NCBI GenBank assembly: GCA_900470445.1
Contig: UCAU01000009.1
Location: forward strand, 1-64,000
DNA length: 64,000 bases
Source: Hyphomicrobiales bacterium
Lineage (GTDB): Bacteria; Pseudomonadota; Alphaproteobacteria; Rhizobiales; Devosiaceae
Direction: 5' to 3'
A program made the translations under genes and the position numbers. Positions within the stretch are counted from its first letter, which is position 1. Every line of letters begins with the position of its first letter. The notes beneath the pieces were generated by a model, which was not told the DNA's origin, searched no databases, and saw nothing but the letters and a program-made list of their open reading frames with translations. Below, in pieces: positions 57,170 to 64,000 of the stretch.

Positions 57170-57990
57170 TGGCCGCCACTCTCGCTCGTCCGAAATGGGA
57201 CTGGACCGGCATTATCTTTGCCGTCGTGCTGACGCTGGTCATCGTCTTCCCACTCATCGTGGTGGGGACATGGGCCTTTACCAATGTGTGGCGCTACCCC
57301 TCGGTCATCCCGCAGGAATTCGGCCTCAAATTCTGGAACCAGACCCTGGCCCGAGCCGACGTGTGGAGCTCTATCACCACCAGCCTGACGCTGGCGGCGA
57401 CGGTAACGTTCCTGTCCGCCCTGATCTGCCTGCCGGCCGCCTATGCCTTTGCGCGGCTGGATTTTCCGGGGCGGAACCTGCTGTTTTTCTCGTTCCTCGC
57501 CGGTCACGCCTTTCCCAAATTCGGCCTGCTGGTCGCCATTGCCGGCATCTTTTTGCAGCTCAATCTCATCGGGACCTTCTGGGGCGTGGTGCTGATCCAG
57601 CTCGTGGGCACATTGCTGTTCATGATCTGGATTCCGGTTGCCGCCTTCCAGGCGGTTGACCGGCGTATGGAGGAAGCGGCGCGCGATGTCGGGGCCTCGC
57701 CATTCCGGGTGTTCTGGTCGATCACCCTGCCCCAGGCCGGGCCGACCATTGCGGCGGCAATCCTGCTCTCCTTCGTTGGCACCTTTTACGAAACCGAGGG
57801 CGCCTGGCTGATCGGCGCGCCGCAAGTGCGCACCCTGCCGGTCCTGATGATTTCGTTCATCAACAACCAGCCGGTCATCCAATATGGCGCCGTGCTTTCG
57901 GTGTTGCTCTGGGTGCCCAGTTTCATTGCCCTGCTGTTCGCGCGCCGCGTGGTCAATTCGGGATCGTTTGCCCGCGGTTTCGGCGGCTAG
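57169..57990 (+). CDS. ABC transporter permease 2 (spermidine/iron/sugar-phosphate class)
   Basis: A 273-aa permease, helices from about residue 13. The EAA loop reads RRMEEAARDVGASPFRVFWSITLPQAGPTI. It pairs with permease 1 and is 8 nt from the ATPase gene. Segments such as FARLDFPGRNLLFF and FYETEGAWLIGAP are typical of the PotC-like side. Confidence 0.9.
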   Translation: MAATLARPKWDWTGIIFAVVLTLVIVFPLIVVGTWAFTNVWRYPSVIPQEFGLKFWNQTLARADVWSSITTSLTLAATVTFLSALICLPAAYAFARLDFPGRNLLFFSFLAGHAFPKFGLLVAIAGIFLQLNLIGTFWGVVLIQLVGTLLFMIWIPVAAFQAVDRRMEEAARDVGASPFRVFWSITLPQAGPTIAAAILLSFVGTFYETEGAWLIGAPQVRTLPVLMISFINNQPVIQYGAVLSVLLWVPSFIALLFARRVVNSGSFARGFGG

Positions 57991-57998
57991 GAAGTCTC

Positions 57999-59033
57999 AT
58001 GTCCGTTCTCAATATTTCCGATGTCTCCAAGGTGTTCAGCACGACGCGCGCCGTGGATTCGTTCTCCCTCGACGTTGCCGATGGCGAGCTGGTTTGCCTG
58101 CTGGGGCCATCCGGCTCGGGCAAATCCACCCTGCTCCGCATGGTGGGCGGGTTCGAGCAGCCCTCGAGCGGGCTGATCACCATAGATGGCCAGGAGATCA
58201 CCCATCTGCCGCCGGAAAAGCGGCCGACCGGCATGGTGTTCCAGAGCCATGCGCTGTGGACGCATATGAATGTGTTCAAGAACCTGGCCTTCGGCCTCAA
58301 ACTGCGCCGCCTGCCGGCTGATGAGATCAAGCGCCGGGTCGAGGGCGTGCTGGAGCTCGTCGGTCTGGGTGGCTATGGCACGCGGTCTGTCACCCAGCTT
58401 TCGGGCGGGCAGCAGCAGCGGGTGGCACTGGCGCGGTCGCTCGTGCTGGAGCCCAAGATTTTGTTGCTCGACGAGCCCTTTGCCAGCCTTGACCAGCATC
58501 TGCGCGAGCGGCTGCGTGAGGAAGTGCGCGATATCCAGCAGCGGCTCAAGATCACGACGCTGTTCGTGACGCATGGGCAGGATGAAGCGCTGTCCATGGC
58601 CGACCGGGTTGTGGTGATGCGCGATGGCAAGATCGAACAAGCTGACCGGCCAGACGTGGTGTATCGCGAGCCGCGGACGCCGTTTGTTGCCGGGTTTATT
58701 GGCACGATGAACCTGTTGGAAGGCACTGTTTCCAATGGCGTGTTCAATCGCGCCGGTTTCAGTTTTCCGCTGCCGGTAGCCGATGGCCCGGCAATTCTGG
58801 CGATCCGCCCGGAAGCGCTGGACCTTACGGCCGTTGCCGAGAATGGCCAGGCCAAGGTGCATCGGGTGACCGATTATGGCACCCATGGGCTGGTTGATCT
58901 GGAACTGCCGGATGCGACGCGCCTCAAGGCGTCGGTTGCGCATCCCGACCTGTTCAAGACCGGGCAATCGGTCGTGCTGACGCCGCGCGCTGTTGCCGCT
59001 TATCGTGATCACGCCTTCATTCATCGCAGCTGA
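57999..59033 (+). CDS. ABC transporter ATP-binding protein, PotA/UgpC-like
   Basis: A 344-aa ATPase. Walker A GPSGSGKST is at residues 36-44, the signature LSGGQQQRVALARSL follows, then Walker B ILLLDEPFASLD and the H-loop FVTHGQDEALSMADRV. Residues about 235-344 are the TOBE domain. One oddity is HG instead of the common HD after the H-loop His. It overlaps neither neighbour and drives the two permeases upstream. Confidence 0.92.
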   Translation: MSVLNISDVSKVFSTTRAVDSFSLDVADGELVCLLGPSGSGKSTLLRMVGGFEQPSSGLITIDGQEITHLPPEKRPTGMVFQSHALWTHMNVFKNLAFGLKLRRLPADEIKRRVEGVLELVGLGGYGTRSVTQLSGGQQQRVALARSLVLEPKILLLDEPFASLDQHLRERLREEVRDIQQRLKITTLFVTHGQDEALSMADRVVVMRDGKIEQADRPDVVYREPRTPFVAGFIGTMNLLEGTVSNGVFNRAGFSFPLPVADGPAILAIRPEALDLTAVAENGQAKVHRVTDYGTHGLVDLELPDATRLKASVAHPDLFKTGQSVVLTPRAVAAYRDHAFIHRS

Positions 59034-59034
59034 T

Positions 59035-59871
59035 ATGACCGACCCCATCACTATCGTTCGTAACGGCCACAAGACCTGGCTCAAATGGCATCGTGGCCGT
59101 CGCAGTGCGGGCGATCCGGCCTTTACCGGAGAGCGGATCCTGGAAGGCATGCGGTTGGGGGCCAGTGTCGAGGTGGACCTCGTCATCCATGCCGACCGGG
59201 GCTATGCCGTGCTGCACGACCTGAGTGTTGAGCGGGAAACCACCGGCACGGGCAAGGTGGCCGAATTGAGTGCCGCGCAATTGCGGACGTTCCATCTGCG
59301 CGATGAGGATGGCAAGCCGCTTGAGCAGAAGGTCATGCTGCTGGAAGATTTGGCGGCGCTGCTGGCCAAGGAAGGCGCGCATCCTGATGCGCTGCTGCAG
59401 CTGGATTACAAGGAAGACGCCCGCGTTCTTGATGAGCGCGCGATCAGGACGTTCAAGGAAAGCGTCGGTCCCGTTGCTCGCTGCATGATCCTGTCATCGG
59501 GGGATGCTGACTCGGTGCGGTTGCTGAGTGAGGGCGTGGATGGGCTGCGGATTGGGTATGATCCTTGCCATGATGGGGCGCTGGAGCGTCTGGCCATCTC
59601 GCGAGACTTCACCGGCTTTGTGGCCGATGCCATCGCGGCCTCGCCGAATGCTGAGATGATTTATCTGGCCTATCCGCTGGTGCTGGAGGCCGACCGGCAG
59701 GGTTTTGATATTGTCGCGGCCTTCCATGCGCATGGCCGCCGCATCGATGCCTATACGATCAAGGCGGCGAATGCGGATTCTCGCGTTGCGGTCGAGCGGC
59801 TGCTGGCGCTCAAAGTGGATCAGATCACCACGGACGATCCAGAGGGCCTTGCGGCCCTCGTTGCCGGATAA
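59035..59871 (+). CDS. glycerophosphodiester phosphodiesterase family protein
   Basis: A 278-aa TIM-barrel enzyme that cuts glycerophosphodiesters into an alcohol and glycerol-3-phosphate. Catalytic and metal residues are visible: His19 (WHRGRR), Glu46 and Asp48 (VEVDL), His61 (VLHDLSVERETTG). No signal peptide, so it acts on substrate after import. The start at 59035 is one base after the ATPase stop. At 278 aa it is of normal length. Confidence 0.88.
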   Translation: MTDPITIVRNGHKTWLKWHRGRRSAGDPAFTGERILEGMRLGASVEVDLVIHADRGYAVLHDLSVERETTGTGKVAELSAAQLRTFHLRDEDGKPLEQKVMLLEDLAALLAKEGAHPDALLQLDYKEDARVLDERAIRTFKESVGPVARCMILSSGDADSVRLLSEGVDGLRIGYDPCHDGALERLAISRDFTGFVADAIAASPNAEMIYLAYPLVLEADRQGFDIVAAFHAHGRRIDAYTIKAANADSRVAVERLLALKVDQITTDDPEGLAALVAG

Positions 59872-59898
59872 TTTGGCCCATAGGGCCCGGAGATAGAT

Positions 59899-60711
59899 AT
59901 GCAGTCCTACGATGCCGTACTCGCCGATATGGTCGCTGTTGCCCGCCAGGCAGGCGCGCTGACGCTGGGTTATTTCAAGCGCTTCCGCGACCTCGAAATC
60001 GGCATCAAGGGACCGGCGGACTTTGTCTCCGAAGCCGATATGGAATCGGAAAAGCTCATCCGCAAATTCCTGTTCGAGCGCTACCCGAACTGGAGCTTTA
60101 CCGGCGAGGAATTTGCCCCGGTGACGGGCACGGACCCCGAATATCGCTGGCTGGTCGACCCTATCGACGGCACGACCAATTTCATCAACGGCATGCATTA
60201 TACCATCTCGATTGCCCTGCGGCGCGGCAATGAGACGGTCTGCGGCGCGCTCTACAATCCGGTGTCCGACGAGATGTTCACCGCGATCAAGGGAGAAGGC
60301 GCCTTCATGAATGGCGAGCCGCTCAAGGTCAGCGAGCAGAGCGATATCGGCCTGATGAATGTCGGCACGGGCCTGGCGACCTCGCGCCTGTTCACCTTCC
60401 CCGGCTTCTATCAGCGGCTCGAACAGATCCGCGATCCGATCAGCTCGGTGCGTATTGTCGGCAGTTCCGCCAATTCCTGCGCTTATGTCGCGCTGGGCCG
60501 GCTGACCGGCTATTACGAGGAATCGGGCCTGGTCGATTGGGCTGTCGGCGTACTGCTGGTGCAGGAAGCCGGCGGCATTGTTACCGATTGGTGGGGGCGC
60601 GGGCCGGAATTCTACGAAAAGACCGGCTGCGTCATCGTCGCCAACAAGGCGACCCACGCCTATCTGATCGACAAGCTCAAGGACGCGCCGCGCAAAGACC
60701 CAGCTGACTAA
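59899..60711 (+). CDS. inositol monophosphatase family protein (SuhB-like)
   Basis: A 270-aa Mg-dependent phosphatase. Metal-binding motifs are GEEFAP, LVDPIDGTTNFINGMHY and the C-terminal GLVDWAVGVLLVQEAGG (normally WD in the motif; here VDWAVG). The family splits inositol-1-phosphate and related sugar or nucleotide phosphates. It follows the phosphodiesterase gene by 27 nt, which suggests it handles a phosphate released by that enzyme. Alternatively it may be the general SuhB. Confidence 0.88.
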   Translation: MQSYDAVLADMVAVARQAGALTLGYFKRFRDLEIGIKGPADFVSEADMESEKLIRKFLFERYPNWSFTGEEFAPVTGTDPEYRWLVDPIDGTTNFINGMHYTISIALRRGNETVCGALYNPVSDEMFTAIKGEGAFMNGEPLKVSEQSDIGLMNVGTGLATSRLFTFPGFYQRLEQIRDPISSVRIVGSSANSCAYVALGRLTGYYEESGLVDWAVGVLLVQEAGGIVTDWWGRGPEFYEKTGCVIVANKATHAYLIDKLKDAPRKDPAD

Positions 60712-60724
60712 GCCGGGCGGCGGC

Positions 60725-60997
60725 TCATGTCGGGCTAAATTCGACTTCCCACATGCGCGGCCAATAGACGTCGTCGTAAAAGTCGGGCGGGATCGGCGAC
60801 ATGCGCGAAATCGCGCGTGACGCCAGATCGATCTGCTGGGCGAGGTGCTGGATGACCTCGGGCATGGGTCGCCCGGTGATGAATTCGCGCGTACGCCACT
60901 GATCGAGCTTGAGATAACGCAGGCGGCGCCTGGCTTCGGCCTCTACGTCTTCGACGGAGACGGGATCACTACTGTTCTCGACGACTGCGAAACGCAC
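60725..60997 (-). CDS. conserved hypothetical protein, 90 aa
   Basis: A 90-aa, charged protein without signal peptide or membrane segment. The middle has RRRLRYLKLDQWRTREFITGRPMPEVIQHLAQQIDLASRAISRM, likely helical, and the end is DDVYWPRMWEVEFSPT with several Trp and Tyr. I do not recognise the family. It starts at GTG and has a weak ribosome-binding site. It converges with the phosphatase gene, 13 nt apart. Confidence 0.55.
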   Translation of the reverse strand: MRFAVVENSSDPVSVEDVEAEARRRLRYLKLDQWRTREFITGRPMPEVIQHLAQQIDLASRAISRMSPIPPDFYDDVYWPRMWEVEFSPT

Positions 60998-61112
60998 TTT
61001 TGGAACTCAATACGAACACGAACGGCATGATCGCCGCCATAGGTGTCATCACTTTGTCATGCCGGCGTTACCGAAGCGGTAACGCCAATCTGTTGCGTGC
61101 TAGTTTGCGGCC

Positions 61113-61712
61113 ATGTCGATTCTCTACGTCATGGCCGCCCCGGCCGAATACGGCCCCCACCTGCGCGCACGCATCACGCCGCTGATGACGGGGATTGGTC
61201 CGGTCGAGGCCGCAATCGTGGTGACACGGGCGCTGGCGGAGGCGAAAGTGGCGGGCAGCTTGCCTAGCCTGGTTGTTTCACTGGGATCTGCGGGTTCTCG
61301 CACGCTGGAGCAATGCGAAGTCTATCAGGCCTATTCGGTGAGCTATCGCGACATGGATGCCTCGGCACTGGGTTTTGCCAAAGGCCAGACGCCGTTGCTC
61401 GATCTGCCACCGGTCTTGCCGCTGCTTCCGCTGGTCGATGGGCTAAAAGGCGCCAGCCTTTCGACGGGCGCCAACGTCGTTTCAGGCGCCGCTTACGATG
61501 CTATCGAAGCCGACATGGTGGATATGGAGACCTATGCCACCTTACGGGCGTGCCAGAGCTTTGACGTGCCTTTGCTGGCATTGCGCGGCATTTCCGACGG
61601 CGTGGCAGAACTGAACCACTTGGCCGACTGGACGCAATATCTGCATATCATCGACGAAAAGCTGGCCGCCGCCGTCGATACGATCGAAGCGGCATACGGC
61701 CAAAGGCCCTAG
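61113..61712 (+). CDS. MTA/SAH nucleosidase-like phosphorylase family protein
   Basis: A 199-aa protein with the nucleoside phosphorylase/hydrolase fold. Glu12 (MAAPAEY) matches the active-site Glu of MtnN, SLGSAGSRTLEQCEVYQAY the substrate loop, VDMETYA the ribose-binding Glu and GISDG the catalytic Asp. It is shorter than MtnN (about 230 aa), which fits a trimmed N-terminal part. It would cleave methylthioadenosine or S-adenosylhomocysteine. The last 4 nt overlap the next gene, which is convergent. Confidence 0.78.
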   Translation: MSILYVMAAPAEYGPHLRARITPLMTGIGPVEAAIVVTRALAEAKVAGSLPSLVVSLGSAGSRTLEQCEVYQAYSVSYRDMDASALGFAKGQTPLLDLPPVLPLLPLVDGLKGASLSTGANVVSGAAYDAIEADMVDMETYATLRACQSFDVPLLALRGISDGVAELNHLADWTQYLHIIDEKLAAAVDTIEAAYGQRP

Positions 61713-62038
61713 TTTCCGGTCTGCGCCTTCTTGTCGCGACGGGCGCGGCGCCAAGTGGACCATTTGCGGGTGCCGCGAACGATGGCGTGGTTGACCGGTC
61801 CCTGCAGGAAGACCAGGTCGAGCGCCAGGAGCAACAGGCCCAGCGGCAGCATCCAGAGGCCCAGGACCGGCAGGAAGCTGAATATACCGCCAAGGACCAG
61901 CAGGAAGCCGAGCGGAATACGAATCCAGCGGGCTTCGGGGCGGCGGACGCGTTCGAGCCAACCGGCGGCGAAGCCGGGCGCACGGCGTTGTATCTTGTCG
62001 AATTGCCGGTTGAGACGGGCGTGGCTCTTGCTGCGCAT
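61709..62038 (-). CDS. PGPGW-like small membrane protein
   Basis: A 109-aa protein with a basic N-terminus, two close hydrophobic segments (about residues 41-60 and 62-80: IPLGFLLVLGGIFSFLPVLG then WMLPLGLLLLALDLVFLQG) and a basic C-terminus (RGTRKWSTWRRARRDKK). This layout matches short PGPGW-type membrane proteins of alphaproteobacteria, sometimes mislabelled as tryptophan synthase subunit. No function known. Confidence 0.7.
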   Translation of the reverse strand: MRSKSHARLNRQFDKIQRRAPGFAAGWLERVRRPEARWIRIPLGFLLVLGGIFSFLPVLGLWMLPLGLLLLALDLVFLQGPVNHAIVRGTRKWSTWRRARRDKKAQTGN

Positions 62039-62211
62039 GGGCTATCCCTTATTGGCTTGGCGTCAAACTATAGCTGGTGTTTCAATCTGACTTTCCAAGG
62101 CCCGTAGCGCAATTTCGGCAATTCGCCAATACGGCCCATTTGTCCTGCTACCGGAACCATTGGCGCGAGGCCGAGTTGATCGGGGGCAACGAAAACCATG
62201 GGAGCGTCATT

Positions 62212-62544
62212 ATGGCAACTTCAGCACGACGGGCTATCAAACAGATTGAAGAGGCCGGCGACGACATCTCCGACAACCTCATCCAGCAGATCGCCGCGCT
62301 ACGCAAGGAAATCTCGACCATAGCCGACGCTGTCGGCGATTATGGCGGGCACCGGATGCATGACATGCAGCACAACGCGGTGGCCCTGGCCAACGAAGTG
62401 CGTCACCAGGGCCGCGTCGTGGCTAAGCAGGTCGGCCGCCAGGCGGGCGTCGCCACACGGGCTGTGCAGGAAAATCCAGTGCCTGTTATCATCGCTTTGG
62501 GCACCATTGCCCTCATCTCGGCGCTGGTTTTCCGGCGCGATTAG
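62212..62544 (+). CDS. DUF883/ElaB-YqjD-like membrane-anchored protein
   Basis: A 110-aa protein: a helical, charged region (residues 1-85, with IEEAGDDISDNLIQQIAALRKEIS) and one C-terminal helix (about 88-106, NPVPVIIALGTIALISALVF) ended by RRD. This is the layout of ElaB/YqjD-like proteins that sit in the inner membrane and, in E. coli, bind ribosomes in stationary phase. GGAG is 7 nt before ATG 62212; the longer frame upstream is not used. Confidence 0.72.
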   Translation: MATSARRAIKQIEEAGDDISDNLIQQIAALRKEISTIADAVGDYGGHRMHDMQHNAVALANEVRHQGRVVAKQVGRQAGVATRAVQENPVPVIIALGTIALISALVFRRD

Positions 62545-62645
62545 CAGCGTTAACGTTTTGCTAACCGTGCCAGTCACCGTTTCCTTAATCGTACAGAGTC
62601 ATTTTCGGTCAAACTTGCACCAATGCAACAGACCGGAGATGACCC

Positions 62646-63110
62646 ATGCACTTTACGTCGAAGGCGCTTTTGCGCGTCGCCGCTTTGGCTGTCGTCGCGA
62701 CCAGTCTGGGGGGCTGTAGCTTCCTCGGTCTTAATTTCGGCATGGCCCAGCTCAGCGAAAAAGAATGCCTGATGCGGGCAATGTATTTCGAATCCAACCG
62801 CTCAAGCTCTGAAGGCATGCTGGCTGTCGGTACAGTGGTGATGAACCGTCTGCAGGATGCCCGCTATCCCAAGTCAGTTTGTGGCGTGGTGGGGCAAAAG
62901 AACCAGTTCGCCCAGGGCGTCCTGACCAAGAAGATGACCGATAGCGGTGCCGTACTGGCCTCGCAGGTTGCCGATCAGGTGCTGCGCGGCGCGCGGCATC
63001 CCGGCGTGCAGAATGCGCAGCATTTCCATACTGCCGGCCTGCGCTTCCCGTACAACAATATGCACTACGTACTCGAAGCGGGTGGCAACGAGTTCTACGA
63101 AAAGTACTAG
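62646..63110 (+). CDS. SleB-like cell wall hydrolase, lipoprotein
   Basis: A 154-aa lipoprotein: signal peptide with lipobox LGGC (Cys24), then the hydrolase-2 (SleB/CwlJ) domain. The Glu in MRAMYFESNRSSSEGMLAVGTVVMNR is the likely catalytic residue, and YPKSVCGVVGQKNQF and HFHTAGLRFPY follow. It probably cleaves peptidoglycan from the periplasmic side of a membrane. GGAG is 7 nt before the ATG. Confidence 0.87.
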   Translation: MHFTSKALLRVAALAVVATSLGGCSFLGLNFGMAQLSEKECLMRAMYFESNRSSSEGMLAVGTVVMNRLQDARYPKSVCGVVGQKNQFAQGVLTKKMTDSGAVLASQVADQVLRGARHPGVQNAQHFHTAGLRFPYNNMHYVLEAGGNEFYEKY

Positions 63111-63111
63111 C

Positions 63112-63663
63112 CTAGAAGTCGCCGCCCAGATCGAAATCGTCGTCGCCGCCGAAATCGGCATCACCGGCGTCCGTTTCGTCCGGCGTAGCCTCCAGCGGCT
63201 GGTCGGCTTGATATTCGGATGCGTTGGCATCGCCGCCCAGCATGCCAGCAATTGCCGAGCCGAGCAGCAGACCACCCGTCACGCCCAGCGCCGTTTGCGC
63301 CGCGCCGGCCAGAAAGCCGCCGCCCTGCCCGCGACCAACATCCCTGTCGCCGCCCTGATCCCAGGGGCCACGCGCCCGCCGGCTCGGCCGGGCGGGTTCG
63401 TCACCGCCAAACAGACCGCCGAGAAATCCCCCGCTCGGTTGCTGCTTTGCTTCCAGTTCCTCAATGCGCTCGCGCGCCGCACGTAGGGCTTGCTCCTGAA
63501 CCAGGATGGTCTGCGCCATGTAATAGGGGGATGGCGGATATTCGCGCAGGCGCTGCTGGATCAGGGCCTCCGCCTCGGCCTCGCGCGGCGGGCTTTTGCG
63601 GGCCGCGGCTTCGATTCGGTCGAACAGGTCGTCTATGGCGTCGCGTTCCTGCTGATTCAGCAT
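63112..63663 (-). CDS. DUF2076 domain protein
   Basis: A 183-aa protein. N-terminal MLNQQERDAIDDLFDRI, SPPREAEAEALI and YPPSPYYMAQTILVQEQAL are DUF2076 signatures. A coiled-coil-like region (ARERIEELEAK), a Gly/Arg-rich linker, one hydrophobic segment (GVTGGLLLGSAIAGMLGG) and a very acidic end (DAGDADFGGDDDFDLGGDF) follow. AGGGAG 7 nt upstream supports the start at 63663 over 63681. Family members are periplasmic ligand-binding-like; function unknown. Ends one base from the hydrolase gene. Confidence 0.83.
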   Translation of the reverse strand: MLNQQERDAIDDLFDRIEAAARKSPPREAEAEALIQQRLREYPPSPYYMAQTILVQEQALRAARERIEELEAKQQPSGGFLGGLFGGDEPARPSRRARGPWDQGGDRDVGRGQGGGFLAGAAQTALGVTGGLLLGSAIAGMLGGDANASEYQADQPLEATPDETDAGDADFGGDDDFDLGGDF

Positions 63664-63867
63664 TGTCGGGCTCCCTGACATCTCGTCGTAACAAGGAAAT
63701 GGGAAACACCATCCGATGTTGCAACCGCGCGGAAACTACGATCTATGCAAAGAATTCAAGCTGCCGCGAAGATGCCGCAAAGTTGACCGAATTTCGTCCA
63801 GCTTCGTGCGGTAACGAAGCGGTGATCTATAGACCTAACATCATAAAATTTATGGGAGATTGTCGAT

Positions 63868-64000
63868 GAATTCAAAGTTCCTGCTGCCGCTGGCCGCTCT
63901 TTCCATGTTTGCGCTGGCCGCATGCAGTGATCCGAAGACTCCGGACGCACCTGCGGCCACGACCGAGACCACGGCACCTGCTGCCGCGCCGGCCGCTGCG
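63868..64000 (+). CDS. lipoprotein, 5' part only
   Basis: The first 44 codons of a gene cut by the window end. GGGAG is 7 nt before the ATG. The peptide has a signal sequence with lipobox LAAC followed by SDPKTPDAP and an Ala/Thr/Pro-rich stretch, so it is an Ala/Thr-rich lipoprotein or has a low-complexity linker near its anchor. The family cannot be named. Confidence 0.7.

Overview
The window comes from a GC-rich alphaproteobacterium. Three things point to the order Hyphomicrobiales (Rhizobiales), probably a Devosia-like genome: the fixed order pyrG-secG-tpiA / ppiD-trpE-trpG-trpD-trpC-moaC-moeA-lexA / comEC / gltX-gltA / lpxB-lpxA-fabZ-lpxD-bamA-rseP-cdsA-uppS-frr-pyrH-tsf-rpsB, the LexA boxes of the alphaproteobacterial GTTC-N7-GTTC type, and small families common in that order (DUF4169, DUF1684, DUF2076). 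The genus is an inference; no rRNA or tRNA gene is present.

Layout. 0-4.2 kb (+): a nickel/peptide-type ABC importer (two permeases, two ATPases) plus a DUF1684 protein; the first permease seems to start at an unusual ATT codon. 4.2-15.8 kb (-): an accessory catabolic locus read leftwards: a LacI-type regulator, two LplB/LplC-type sugar permeases, a solute-binding protein, two ADP-ribosylglycohydrolase-fold enzymes (one with C-terminal beta-sandwich domains), a UgpC/MsmK-type ATPase, then a class III CoA-transferase and a CitE-like lyase. Matching GGGAACGTT(C/A)CC palindromes lie upstream of the regulator and inside the start of the permease gene. 16-17.7 kb: a secreted serine hydrolase, a DUF4169 protein and a GNAT acetyltransferase.

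17.7-29.9 kb: housekeeping genes. pyrG, secG and tpiA are on the minus strand; ppiD, then the trpEGDC-moaC-moeA set, then lexA with two SOS boxes and a translationally coupled NTF2-like gene are on the plus strand. 29.9-36.4 kb: an inserted sugar-acid module made of an IlvD/Edd-type sugar-acid dehydratase, DgoK kinase, DgoA aldolase, SMP-30 lactonase and a GH42 beta-galactosidase. Together these outline galactoside -> galactose -> galactonate -> KDGal -> KDPGal -> pyruvate + glyceraldehyde-3-phosphate, with the sugar dehydrogenase missing. This module separates lexA from comEC, which are often close neighbours in related genomes.

36.4-53.5 kb: comEC, gltX, gltA, then the long minus-strand envelope and translation cluster (rpsB-tsf, pyrH-frr-uppS-cdsA-rseP-bamA, lpxD-fabZ-lpxA-lpxB). 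It lacks skp and lpxI, and a strong terminator separates bamA from lpxD. 53.7-64 kb: a PilZ protein, an NADP-binding oxidoreductase, a six-gene set (binding protein, two permeases, ATPase, glycerophosphodiester phosphodiesterase, inositol-monophosphatase-like enzyme) that looks like uptake and stepwise hydrolysis of a phosphodiester, then small envelope or stress genes (MTA/SAH-type nucleosidase, PGPGW-like and DUF883-like membrane proteins, SleB-like lipoprotein hydrolase, DUF2076) and the start of a lipoprotein cut by the window end.

Three families of short intergenic palindromes recur at about 4.3, 6.6, 7.8, 12.7 and 24.4 kb. One runs into the 5' end of a gene and creates a false N-terminal extension (MVRQAHHEV...).
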